A stretch of 64,000 bases of DNA from Neolewinella litorea (GTDB taxonomy: Bacteria; Bacteroidota; Bacteroidia; Chitinophagales; Saprospiraceae): positions 620,501 through 684,500 of the forward strand of contig NZ_SRSF01000001.1 in assembly GCF_004803465.1 (NCBI RefSeq), read 5' to 3'. A program made the position numbers and the translations under genes. A model generated the notes under the pieces. It worked only from the letters and a program-made list of their open reading frames with translations, was not told the DNA's origin and ran no database searches. Position 1 is the first letter of the stretch; every line of letters begins with the position of its first letter. Below are positions 44,740 through 53,189 of this stretch, in pieces.

Positions 44740-45826
44740 CGTCGGGCGCCAGGGGAGGATATGCGTACAAGCCGGAAAGTACGGAAGCAGCCGGCTTGCC
44801 CCCGGGCACGAATCCCGTGTTGCGTGTGTTCCCACGTCCTTCGGTATGCCCCAGATAGGAGGGCCATTTCCAGACAAACATCCCCTGCAGTCGGGCGGAT
44901 TCCCGCACCGCCCCAGCCAGTGCTGTATAGCAGCGTGCCTGAGCCTCAAGGCTTTCCTCCCGGTCCCCCGCCTCGGCGTGCGGATTTTGCCAGGCATCCG
45001 CTACGGAGCGGTAACCGACCTCCGTGAGCCATAGCGGTCGGTCGTGCGCCTCACTTATACTGTCCGCCATCTGCATCCACCGATGCGCTCCGGCCTGCAA
45101 TTCAGCATCGGTAGGTTGTTTTTCACTGGACAGGGGGTAATAGCTATTCAGGCCCATCACGTCCAGGTCTGCCCAAAAGGAAAGGTTTTCGAACTCTTCG
45201 CCCCAGTTGGCAGCGTAAGTCAGTTGGCCGTCGTACACCTCCCGTAGGGCCGCGATGATCTTCCGCCACCGATCGGGGTGCTTGAGAGTGGTGTGCACCA
45301 ACTCGGTACCAATGCAGAGGGCGGCAACATCTTCCGCCTGCGCCATTTTCCCGTAGTGAAGGATCCAGTCCTCGTAAGCGGAAAAGAATTGCTCCCATCC
45401 AGCTTCGTCCGCGAAGTCAATTTCGCCGGGCCACGACCCCCGGATCCAGATCTGCGGTTTCAGGAGCACCGTCAGCCCACGATCGTGCGCGGCACGGATA
45501 CACGTGCGCACGGCAGGGTCGGTTTCCGATCCCGGACGATCAGGAATGGGTAATTCAGTGATCTCCCGGGGGTTTCGCGAAAAGGTATAGGGCACAATAG
45601 CTACGGCGTTGACATTCAGTCTTACAAGACTATCCATTGAAGGTCCGGTAGTGGTACCTCCGTACCCATTATGGCCCCGGTATCCTTCGTGGGCGAACGT
45701 CATCCCGCGCAGAAATTCATCCGGGAGGTGACGCACCGCATGACCGGCATCGGTATTCGGATTACGATTACAACCCACGATTAGCGAGAGGGCAACAAGG
45801 CTAGAGACGATGCGCATGAATTTCAT
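44726..45826 (-). CDS. GH113-like glycoside hydrolase lipoprotein
   Basis: A 366-aa TIM-barrel glycosidase with a lipobox (LIVGC, Cys19). It resembles GH113 beta-mannanases: RGMTFAHEGYRGHNGYGG near the start, the acid/base Glu in ALCIGTELVHT (about 180) and the nucleophile Glu in LWLTEVGYRS (about 265). Substrate would be mannan or a related beta-glycan. Its ATG overlaps the stop of the upstream phosphodiesterase gene as ATGA, so the two lipoproteins are co-translated. Confidence 0.83.
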   Translation of the reverse strand: MKFMRIVSSLVALSLIVGCNRNPNTDAGHAVRHLPDEFLRGMTFAHEGYRGHNGYGGTTTGPSMDSLVRLNVNAVAIVPYTFSRNPREITELPIPDRPGSETDPAVRTCIRAAHDRGLTVLLKPQIWIRGSWPGEIDFADEAGWEQFFSAYEDWILHYGKMAQAEDVAALCIGTELVHTTLKHPDRWRKIIAALREVYDGQLTYAANWGEEFENLSFWADLDVMGLNSYYPLSSEKQPTDAELQAGAHRWMQMADSISEAHDRPLWLTEVGYRSVADAWQNPHAEAGDREESLEAQARCYTALAGAVRESARLQGMFVWKWPSYLGHTEGRGNTRNTGFVPGGKPAASVLSGLYAYPPLAPDVTPP

Positions 45827-46725
45827 TTGTCGGCTTCGGCTTCGGCGATTCGGTTGGGATAGTCGGTGATGATGCCGTCGACCCCCTGGGCCATTAATTC
45901 GCGCATCCGCGGCACCTCATTTACCGTCCAGGGCACCACGCGCATTCCCAGGGCGTGCGCTTCCTCGATGATTTCGGGGGTCAATTTGCGCTCCCAGGGA
46001 CTGTAAATGGCCGGCTGAAAACCGAGCTCCACCATTTTGGACTGCACTTCACCGGGCGATTCGTCCAGGTAGGCCAGGGTAAGCCGTGGGTTCTGTCGGT
46101 GAATTACGGCCAGCGTCGGGGGATCAAAACACTGCAGAGTAACCAACTCGGGCTTTCCCCAGGCTGCGACATCGTCGAGCACCAAGCGGACGAAGGTTTC
46201 CCGATCGGGCACCAAATATGGTTCCCACTCCGGCTGATATTTCAACTCAATATTGTAGCGGGGTGAGAGGCGCCCCTGCTGGACGCAGAACCGGTCGACC
46301 GCCGCGAAAACTGCTGAGAGCGTAGGCTTGTGCACCGGCCGGCGGGCCTGCTCTGGAAAGCGCGGGTGTGGCAGTTGACCACAATCGTAATTCTCGATTT
46401 CCCGGGCGGTAAGTTGGCGTAGACTTACAGTATCCGTAATAGATCCACCACCAGGCAACTGACAGATCGCGGGCTCCATGTAGGGGTCGTGACTCACAAT
46501 CACCCGGTCGTCGGCGGAAATAACGACGTCAAGTTCAAGGGTCGTGACTTCAGGATAGCTCAGCGCCCGCAGAAAGGCCGGCACAGTATTCTCGGGCAGC
46601 AAGCCGCGGGCACCGCGGTGGCCCTGCCAGTCAAAGGTTGGAAGATTATTGTTCACCATACGCGAAGTTCCGCAGGTCGTCAGCAGCGGCAAGAAGATAA
46701 TGAGCAAACGGGGCAATCGGGTCAC
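45823..46725 (-). CDS. Glycerophosphodiester phosphodiesterase lipoprotein
   Basis: A 300-aa GDPD-fold enzyme hydrolysing deacylated phospholipid head groups to glycerol-3-phosphate and alcohol. Catalytic residues are visible in WQGHRGARGLLPENT, ELDVVISADDRVIVSHDP (Glu, Asp and His) and NIELKYQ. The GTG at 46725 is chosen: it starts a lipobox signal (PLLTTC) and lies downstream of a -7 box at 46773-46780, whereas a start at 46881 would be upstream of it. It forms an operon with GH113. Confidence 0.86.
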   Translation of the reverse strand: MTRLPRLLIIFLPLLTTCGTSRMVNNNLPTFDWQGHRGARGLLPENTVPAFLRALSYPEVTTLELDVVISADDRVIVSHDPYMEPAICQLPGGGSITDTVSLRQLTAREIENYDCGQLPHPRFPEQARRPVHKPTLSAVFAAVDRFCVQQGRLSPRYNIELKYQPEWEPYLVPDRETFVRLVLDDVAAWGKPELVTLQCFDPPTLAVIHRQNPRLTLAYLDESPGEVQSKMVELGFQPAIYSPWERKLTPEIIEEAHALGMRVVPWTVNEVPRMRELMAQGVDGIITDYPNRIAEAEADK

Positions 46726-46772
46726 GCTGCGGGTTTGAGGTTTGAAGGGCCGGAATGAAGTCCTCCGAAGAG

Positions 46773-46780
46773 GAAAGATA
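46773..46780 (-). promoter_or_regulatory. Possible -7 box of the GDPD-GH113 operon
   Basis: The minus strand reads TATCTTTC 47 bases before the GTG start at 46725. Confidence 0.45.
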
Positions 46781-46947
46781 ATGTGCAGGGAGCGGCTCTG
46801 CCCCTTTCTCCACCAATTTGCCTGAAACGCTTCTTGCCGATCGCCGGCCACTTTGACCGGCATATGGTTAACTCCCCGCAACCTCTTTATCCAATCGCTG
46901 TATTGATTGGTGTTACACCCTTACTTTTCACCTACCATCGGTCGCCA

Positions 46948-46955
46948 TACCTTTC
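46948..46955 (+). promoter_or_regulatory. -7 box of the fatty acid hydroxylase gene, predicted leaderless
   Basis: TACCTTTC, four bases (CGCT), then the ATG at 46960. This box is the reason for choosing 46960 as start. Confidence 0.55.
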
Positions 46956-46959
46956 CGCT

Positions 46960-47757
46960 ATGCTTACCCACTGGTTATTCTGGATCGGGGCTCTGTTCGT
47001 GGTCATCTTTCTCAGATATTTGGCATTCAGCGGGCTGTACCACTACATGCTGCGGCTGCGGCTGCGCGACCGCCTGCGCCACCGTATTTTCCATTACGAG
47101 GTAGGTGCAGGCGCGCAGGTGCAACGTGAGATCCGCCGGTCGGCGGTAGTATCCCTGATTTTCGCCGTCTTTGGCATCCTGGTACTCTACCTCTGGCAGA
47201 ACGGATCTACGCGATTGTATACGAAACTGGCCACGGCATCCGACTGGATCTGGCTGGTCGCTGGGACCCTCCTCTTTCTACTGGCGCAGGAGACATACTA
47301 TTACTGGATCCACCGCTGGATGCACCGGCCCGGGGTGTATGAGCGGGTACATCAATGGCACCACGAAAGCATCGAGACCACGGCCTGGACCGCCTTCAGC
47401 TTTCACCCCCTGGAAGCCGTATTGCAGGCGGCTTTTCTTCCGGTCAGCGTCCTGATTATCCCCATGCACGCATTCGCATTCCTGACCCTGCTCGCCGTAA
47501 TGACCCTATCGGCAACCATAAACCACGCCGGCATTGAAGTTTTTCCGACGCGCTGGGCCAACCTTCCACTGCTCCGCGGACTGATCGGCGCCACGCACCA
47601 CGACGTACATCACAAGCAGGCCCGCTACAATTTCGGTCTCTACTTCACCTTTTGGGACAAATGGATGGGCACCGAAAGTCCGCGGTTTACCGAGCGCTTT
47701 CAACGCTACTCCTCCCGGCATGCGAGGGAGTCAAAAACGCAAACCCAGGCCCGGTAA
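46960..47757 (+). CDS. Sterol desaturase / fatty acid hydroxylase superfamily protein
   Basis: A membrane di-iron enzyme of 265 aa that hydroxylates or desaturates lipids. The His clusters that bind the two irons are visible: HRWMH (about 125), HQWHH (about 138) and HHDVHH (about 220), with three to four hydrophobic segments. Starts at 46783 or 46864 are in frame but lie upstream of the promoter box; 46960 (MLTHWLFW) opens the first helix. Its 3' end overlaps the convergent methyltransferase gene by 52 bases. Likely substrate is a carotenoid, sphingolipid or fatty acid. Confidence 0.85.
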   Translation: MLTHWLFWIGALFVVIFLRYLAFSGLYHYMLRLRLRDRLRHRIFHYEVGAGAQVQREIRRSAVVSLIFAVFGILVLYLWQNGSTRLYTKLATASDWIWLVAGTLLFLLAQETYYYWIHRWMHRPGVYERVHQWHHESIETTAWTAFSFHPLEAVLQAAFLPVSVLIIPMHAFAFLTLLAVMTLSATINHAGIEVFPTRWANLPLLRGLIGATHHDVHHKQARYNFGLYFTFWDKWMGTESPRFTERFQRYSSRHARESKTQTQAR

Positions 47758-48377
47758 TCAAAGATAGCCGTCCGGCGCAGACACGCTTCCCGCTCGATTG
47801 TCCAGCCCCGCTTAGATAACGCCCCACGGTACGCAGCAGCATCGTGCTGCTGGGGGTGGAGCGCATCTCCTGGCAACGCCCGGAAGAGCGGCAACAGCCA
47901 GACGTGACGGTGCACGTCGCTGCTCAGGATCATCCGCGTACCAGGCCGCGCCATAGCCGTCAACTGGTCGAGGCTGCGGTGCCAGTCGTCTACGTGATTG
48001 ATTGCATTGAAGCAGTAAATGCAGTCGAACGGATACAGCCCTTCCAGGGATTCCAGGGGCTTGGGCACGAACCTGACCTGGGGGTAATGGACCCGCGCGA
48101 AGACGGGCAGGGTCTCATACTCTCGCAGGAGCGGATCGACCGCCGTGATGCGCTGGCGATCGTGCAAAAGGGTAAAGATCCCGGCCGGCCCGCAACCGGC
48201 GTCCAACACCCGGGCGTTCGGTTTTACTTCCCATTCCAAGGTGTCGAGCACGCGCTGCCAATAGGTACGCTTGGCACTCAGGTAGTCTTGCGGCGACTGC
48301 TTGCTGAGATAGCGCCGCCACCACCTCAGTTCCAGATACTGAGCCACCCGCCAGCGTAGAGAGTTCGCTCCTGCCAT
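47706..48377 (-). CDS. Class I SAM-dependent methyltransferase
   Basis: A 223-aa Rossmann methyltransferase of the ubiquinone/menaquinone-biosynthesis-like type. Motif I VLDAGCGPAG is at about residue 57, the acidic residue after strand 2 in ITAVDP, and FDCIYCFNAINHVDDW covers motif IV. The C-terminal 50 residues (HRHVWLLPLFRALPGDALHP) form the substrate lid. The substrate is unknown; adjacency to a lipid hydroxylase hints at lipid or quinone methylation. Its ATG follows a -7 box with a 4-base spacer. Confidence 0.83.
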   Translation of the reverse strand: MAGANSLRWRVAQYLELRWWRRYLSKQSPQDYLSAKRTYWQRVLDTLEWEVKPNARVLDAGCGPAGIFTLLHDRQRITAVDPLLREYETLPVFARVHYPQVRFVPKPLESLEGLYPFDCIYCFNAINHVDDWHRSLDQLTAMARPGTRMILSSDVHRHVWLLPLFRALPGDALHPQQHDAAAYRGALSKRGWTIEREACLRRTAIFDYRAWVCVFDSLACREE

Positions 48378-48381
48378 CGCC

Positions 48382-48389
48382 GAAAGGTA
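48382..48389 (-). promoter_or_regulatory. -7 box of the methyltransferase gene, predicted leaderless
   Basis: The minus strand reads TACCTTTC, GGCG, then the ATG at 48377. Confidence 0.6.
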
Positions 48390-48511
48390 CCACGGGTGGC
48401 AGGACTTCAGACCTTACCTACCCTCCCCGACTTCGGACAAGCCTAAAACCCTCGCGGTGCACAACTTCGCACGCCCGCATTCCTTTCTATCTGCAACCCA
48501 AATTTATAGTC

Positions 48512-49534
48512 ATGACTTTCAAGATAGGCGACCGCGTCACCATGCTCCGCACCGGAAAAACCGGAACCATATCCGCATTGCTTAAAGGTGACATGTACCA
48601 GGTCCGACTCGATGGTGGCCTTGGTCACCTTCCGGCGCCGGGTCACGCCATCGCGCCGCTGGGGGCTGCCGGCTCGTCCGCGCAACCCGCGCCTAACCCG
48701 CCGAGCGAACGCGAAGCCCCAACCCAACGCGACCGTCACGATACTGGCATCCAGCTGGCCTTCGACCCGATCTATGGGGGGGAGGGCGAGCCGGAAAGTT
48801 ATCAGTTGTACCTCATAAATGGTACCGGGAGCCAGATCCTTTACGAAATCAAGGTCAAAACCGCCGACCACCAACGCAGCTCCAAATTTGGGCCGCTGGA
48901 AGCCTACGGTAAAAAGCGACTGGACGTGATTCCCTACGGATGGCTGAACGAGCGGCTAACCGTCGATCTAGATGTACGTGCCAAGGTGGAAACCGGTACT
49001 GGGCCCCGTCATTACCACCAGGTGAAAGTCCGCCCCAAGCAATTTTTCGGCAGTTTCCGGGAAGTACCCGAACTCAGCAGGGGTGCTCACCTCTTCACGG
49101 TTTTTCCCCGGCTGGAAGCTACCTCCGTGGCCGATCGGGAAAGCAGCGGCCCAAGCCTTCGGGAGCTCACCCGCGCACAACTGAAGAAGCAACCCGACAA
49201 AACCGCCCCCGCGGCCCGGCCCACCTCCTCGCTGCAGGCGCGCACCGACTTCAACCCCGTCCTAGATCTACACCTGGAAGCCCTCGTCGAAGACCCCGCC
49301 GCCGTCCCGAAGGATAAGGTGCTGTCCACCCAAATGGAACACTTCGACCACTTCATCGATCAGGCCCTGCGGCTCGACATCGAGCGGGTTTACATTATCC
49401 ACGGCCTGGGCAACGGCATCCTTAAAACAGAGATCCACACCAAACTGCAGCACGTACCCTTCGTGCAGAAGTTTTCCAATGATTACCACCCCAAGTATGG
49501 CTACGGCGCCACCGAAGTAGTCTTTGAAGCATGA
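48512..49534 (+). CDS. Smr-domain protein with DUF2027-like region
   Basis: A 340-aa protein. The N-terminus (FKIGDRVTMLRTGKTGTISAL) is KOW/SH3-like. A beta-rich middle (residues about 85-220) matches the DUF2027 type seen in Bacteroidota. The C-terminal 90 residues are a Smr domain: LDLHLEALVED at about 253 and the IIHGLGNGILKTEIHTKL loop near 300, related to the nuclease domain of MutS2. Smr domains cleave or bind branched nucleic acids, or RNA in ribosome rescue. Partner and substrate are unknown here. Confidence 0.85.
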   Translation: MTFKIGDRVTMLRTGKTGTISALLKGDMYQVRLDGGLGHLPAPGHAIAPLGAAGSSAQPAPNPPSEREAPTQRDRHDTGIQLAFDPIYGGEGEPESYQLYLINGTGSQILYEIKVKTADHQRSSKFGPLEAYGKKRLDVIPYGWLNERLTVDLDVRAKVETGTGPRHYHQVKVRPKQFFGSFREVPELSRGAHLFTVFPRLEATSVADRESSGPSLRELTRAQLKKQPDKTAPAARPTSSLQARTDFNPVLDLHLEALVEDPAAVPKDKVLSTQMEHFDHFIDQALRLDIERVYIIHGLGNGILKTEIHTKLQHVPFVQKFSNDYHPKYGYGATEVVFEA

Positions 49535-49593
49535 TGCAATCGCAGACGCTACCGGAATTACTACCGTTATTGCAACTCCAAAACGTATACCGA

Positions 49594-50373
49594 ATGAAAA
49601 TCCTCGCCCCCGCCCTCCTGCTTTTGATGCTTTTCAGTTGTAACAAAGGCAAGATCACCGAACTGGAAACCAAACTCGCCAGCGCCCAAAGCGAGAACCA
49701 GCTGCTAAAGGGTCAGCTGGAAACCGTCCAACGCACCAACGGCGACCTGCTCAATCGCATGGAAGACCTCTCGGTCATCAGTAAAGAAGGGGCCACCAGT
49801 ATCCGAGAAAGCCTGCAGTCCATCAGCGGTCAGACCTCCCGCATAAATGAATTGAACCGCAGCATTCAGCGTAAGGATAGCCTTAACCTGGCGCTGGTCA
49901 TGAACCTGAAACGCAGCCTGAGCAACATCAACGACGAGGACGTCAAGGTAGAAGTGCGCGGCGGCAAGGTGCACGTCAGCATCAGCGACAACCTGCTATT
50001 CGCGAGTGGTTCGGCCCGCCTCAATCCCGCCTCCGATCGGGTCCTCGACAAGGTAAGTCAGGTACTCAATGATCACAACGACCTCAGCATCATCGTGGAG
50101 GGCCATACCGACAACGTACCCATTCGTAGCAGCACCATCAAGGACAACTGGGAACTCAGCACCATGCGCGCCGCGGCGGTGGTACGTGAATTGGTACAGG
50201 ATTTCGGCGTTGACCCCTACCGCCTTACCGCCGCCGGGCGGGCAGACAATGATCCCCGGGGCGATAACAGCACCGCCACTGGCCGCGCGCGCAACCGCCG
50301 CACCGAAATCGTGATCACACCCAACCTCGACGAGTTCCTTAACCTGGCCCGGGACCCGGGAATGGAGGGCTAA
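49594..50373 (+). CDS. OmpA-family outer-membrane lipoprotein
   Basis: A 259-aa lipoprotein with lipobox MLFSC (Cys16), a coiled-coil-like stretch (residues about 25-110, rich in Gln/Ser/Leu) and a C-terminal OmpA peptidoglycan-binding domain. The domain is shown by VEGHTDNVP, ELSTMRAAAVVREL and GRARNRRTEIVI. It should tie the outer membrane to peptidoglycan. ATG 49594 begins the lipoprotein signal; an in-frame upstream ATG (49531) would lengthen it implausibly. The 3' end overlaps the next, convergent gene by 35 bases. Confidence 0.88.
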   Translation: MKILAPALLLLMLFSCNKGKITELETKLASAQSENQLLKGQLETVQRTNGDLLNRMEDLSVISKEGATSIRESLQSISGQTSRINELNRSIQRKDSLNLALVMNLKRSLSNINDEDVKVEVRGGKVHVSISDNLLFASGSARLNPASDRVLDKVSQVLNDHNDLSIIVEGHTDNVPIRSSTIKDNWELSTMRAAAVVRELVQDFGVDPYRLTAAGRADNDPRGDNSTATGRARNRRTEIVITPNLDEFLNLARDPGMEG

Positions 50374-52063
50374 CGGGCAGGGGCGCGGTCGCCGGTGCAA
50401 CAATCCGTGGAACGGCCAAGCTGGCCGTCAGGGGCCGGTGGCACACCCCGAAACCATCCCCCACGGGAAGGCTTAACTCGGCTCGGACGGGAAAGGTCCG
50501 CATGGTACGATCGTCGATCATCTTGAGCGGCCAACTGCGGTCGCTCTCCAGGGTTACGCTTAACACTGCTCTGCGCGCATCGTAGGTGGTGGCTACCACG
50601 CGTGCATGCAAGGTGTCTTCCGCTCCGCCAACCAGCAGATTCGTAGTTTCGAACTGCCCGCGGGAGGCCAGGGGATTCTCACCGTCTTCCACATTTACCG
50701 TCAGATGCCACTGGAAGGCGTACTGGCCGGAATTGCGACGGTGCAATTCGAAACGGGTACTGGCGAGATCCACCAGGGGGTGCGCCGAAGTGGCAATCGT
50801 TTTAGTGACGGGGATCAACAAATCGGGCACCCCGTTTCGCCCCGGCAGAACCAATGTAAAGCTGGCCGGTACCGGCTCCACTTGCCGCGTATGGAAGACC
50901 GCGTCTGCGGGTCGGCCACTCAGGGTGAAGGACAGCCCCTCCTTGGTTGGGCCTACTTCCAGCGTCGGGTTTCCAACGTACACCCCTTCCGTGATCGACC
51001 GCACACCCCAGCCGGCACCAGCTAATTCAGCGGGAAGGCCGGCCACCGACACGGAAATCTCGTGCACCGCCCCTTCGCGAAGGACAGCCGGCGCTACCGT
51101 TATCGGTACGAGCCGGTGAAAATAGTCAGCAACCTCTGACGGCGTCGGCAGGGCCTGGTACAGACTGGCACGGGAATAGGGTCCATCAAAATCGGTGTAA
51201 ACGATAGTCTCCCAGTCACTCCCGCTGAATGTATTCTCGCGATTGCTGCCGTGCATCAGTTCAGCGTTCAACTTGGCGGAAAAGGGAAGGGCTACGTTCA
51301 GTCCGACCGACTGCTCGGCGGCCACCACTTCTTTACTGTCGGCCAGGTGTTTGATAACAATCCCGTCGAATTGCCGGAGATAATAAGCTTCGCCCCCGTA
51401 TTGCGGGTTCGCCTGGTAGAACTGCCACAATTGGGACATCAGCTCGGCAGTGCGGTGGTCATTGGCGGCCAGAATCTCGGACAAAGGGCTTTCAAAACTA
51501 CCGGCCATGGCCAGTACACTGCTGCTTCGTCGCGCGTCCGTGTCCAGGGCGGCTGCAAAAGCCGCGTAGGGTGGTTTCCAGCCCGCGTCGAGGGAAGCCT
51601 TCAGGTAGCCACCGCAATTTTCGGTGAGGATGAATGAATCAAAGCCGTCGCGCGGCAGCGGCAGGAGATCTATTCCGTCCGTCGGATTATACAAGAGCCG
51701 TTCCGGGCGGTAATGGATACGGTCGAGCGGAGCAGCGACCTCCGCGGCCGTGAAGACGTAGCTGAGCAGGTTGCCGCCGTTGATGTTGGCTTTCTCCACC
51801 CGGGTGCGTAAGGAACGCTTACCTAGAAACCGCTCTAGCGTCGGTGGCGTATAGTCGCGTTGGCCTTCCTGACGCGTGAATCCGCAAAAGTCGTAGTGGA
51901 GTTCGAAAACGTCCTGCAGCGCCCCACCCAGAAAGAGTCGGCTGTAGGCCTTCTCAGGCGGCCAGGGTTCCACCGCCTGATTGCGGCGTCGCTGGGCATC
52001 GGCCGGTCCGGAAAACAAGATCAGCGTGGCCAGGAAGGCCAGCGGGAAGCGGGGAAAGTACAT
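50339..52063 (-). CDS. Secreted protein of unknown function, 574 aa
   Basis: I do not recognise this family. The protein has a signal peptide (residues 1-23, PADAQ), an N-terminal half with mixed helices (EKAYSRLFLGGALQDVFELHYDF, GFDSFILTENCGGYLKASLDAGW) and a beta-rich C-terminal half resembling Ig-like modules with a Pro-rich tail. It is exported, transcribed alone, and its last 35 bases overlap the end of the OmpA-like gene. Confidence 0.7.
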   Translation of the reverse strand: MYFPRFPLAFLATLILFSGPADAQRRRNQAVEPWPPEKAYSRLFLGGALQDVFELHYDFCGFTRQEGQRDYTPPTLERFLGKRSLRTRVEKANINGGNLLSYVFTAAEVAAPLDRIHYRPERLLYNPTDGIDLLPLPRDGFDSFILTENCGGYLKASLDAGWKPPYAAFAAALDTDARRSSSVLAMAGSFESPLSEILAANDHRTAELMSQLWQFYQANPQYGGEAYYLRQFDGIVIKHLADSKEVVAAEQSVGLNVALPFSAKLNAELMHGSNRENTFSGSDWETIVYTDFDGPYSRASLYQALPTPSEVADYFHRLVPITVAPAVLREGAVHEISVSVAGLPAELAGAGWGVRSITEGVYVGNPTLEVGPTKEGLSFTLSGRPADAVFHTRQVEPVPASFTLVLPGRNGVPDLLIPVTKTIATSAHPLVDLASTRFELHRRNSGQYAFQWHLTVNVEDGENPLASRGQFETTNLLVGGAEDTLHARVVATTYDARRAVLSVTLESDRSWPLKMIDDRTMRTFPVRAELSLPVGDGFGVCHRPLTASLAVPRIVAPATAPLPVSPPFPGPGPG

Positions 52064-52129
52064 GCGCGGGCGGGATAGATTTCGGCTGTTATAAGAATGC
52101 TGATCCTGCCGGCTTATTGTCCGCCAGCT

Positions 52130-53098
52130 TTACCATAAGCTAAGCTGGGGCGGCCGGCGACGCAATTCAAAAGGCGCAAAATTATAGGCCGGTACCGCCG
52201 GGGCGTCCGCAAAGTACTTCCGCTTGGCAAGCCGAAATTGCTGTTCCACCAAATCGGCCAGGTGGCCTTCGCCCCGGTGCCGGTGTCCAAAGCGTTTTTC
52301 CCCGAGTGTGCCGTCGTGCGTGTCGCGAATGCGGTTCAATACCCGCTCGGCGCGGTCCGGAAAGCTTTGGTGTATCCAGTTGGTGAATATATCCGCTACC
52401 TGGTCGTTCAGCCGCACCAGGCTGTACCCGATTTTCCTGGCACCGGATTCGGCGGCCCGCTGCGCAATGGCGAACAACTCGTGGTCCGTAAGTCCCGGAA
52501 TGACGGGAGCGATGTTAACCATGGTCGGTATCCCCGCCGCGCTCAGCTGCGAAAGGGCCCGAAAGCGCTGGGCGATGGTGGCGGTACGTGGCTCCAGCGC
52601 CCGCCGCACATCCTCATCCAGTGTGGTGATGCTGAAACACACATGCACCAGATCGTCGGCGGCAAGCTCCCGGAGCAGGTCCAGATCGCGCTCGATCAGG
52701 CTATTCTTGGTGATCAGTCCTACCGGATGACGGAGCTCATTCAGTACTTCCAGACACTGACGCGTTAGCCTGAACTTCCGCTCGGCGGGTTGGTAGCTGT
52801 CGGTGTTGCCGGACATCATCACCGGCATCGGCTGGTAGGAAGGCTTCAAAAGGGCCTGGCGCAGCAGGGCCGGGGCCTCGGCTTTGTAAAGGACCTTGGT
52901 TTCAAAGTCCATGCCGGCGCTGTACCCCCAGTAGGTATGGGTAGTGCGGGCAAAGCAGTAAACGCACCCGTGTTCGCAACCCTGGTAGGCGTTAAGTCCG
53001 TATCCCTGCCCCAGGTCGGGACTCGTTATCTTGTTCAGGATGGTCTTTGGGTGGGTGGGAATATACTCGGTGGGCAGCGCGTCGTCCGGATCGGGCAA
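52130..53098 (-). CDS. Radical SAM protein of the PA0069/SPL-like family
   Basis: A radical SAM enzyme with the [4Fe-4S] motif CEHGCVYC, followed by SGNTDSYQPAERKFRLTRQ, a stretch conserved in PA0069-type proteins of unknown reaction. The coordinates run from a TTG at 53098, but the conserved family N-terminus (GRGAQINPGNPYHRLQYDEL) continues upstream, in the same frame, to at least 53155 with no ATG, GTG or TTG before the stop at 53225-53227. The true start may be a rare codon or the sequence may contain an error. The gene's 5' region overlaps the copA stop. Confidence 0.8.
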   Translation of the reverse strand: MPDPDDALPTEYIPTHPKTILNKITSPDLGQGYGLNAYQGCEHGCVYCFARTTHTYWGYSAGMDFETKVLYKAEAPALLRQALLKPSYQPMPVMMSGNTDSYQPAERKFRLTRQCLEVLNELRHPVGLITKNSLIERDLDLLRELAADDLVHVCFSITTLDEDVRRALEPRTATIAQRFRALSQLSAAGIPTMVNIAPVIPGLTDHELFAIAQRAAESGARKIGYSLVRLNDQVADIFTNWIHQSFPDRAERVLNRIRDTHDGTLGEKRFGHRHRGEGHLADLVEQQFRLAKRKYFADAPAVPAYNFAPFELRRRPPQLSLW

Positions 53099-53189
53099 TT
53101 CATCGTACTGCAGCCGATGGTAGGGATTGCCGGGGTTGATCTGGGCACCTCGACCGGCGCGGGGGGGACGCTTCTGCTCTTCCTCCCCG

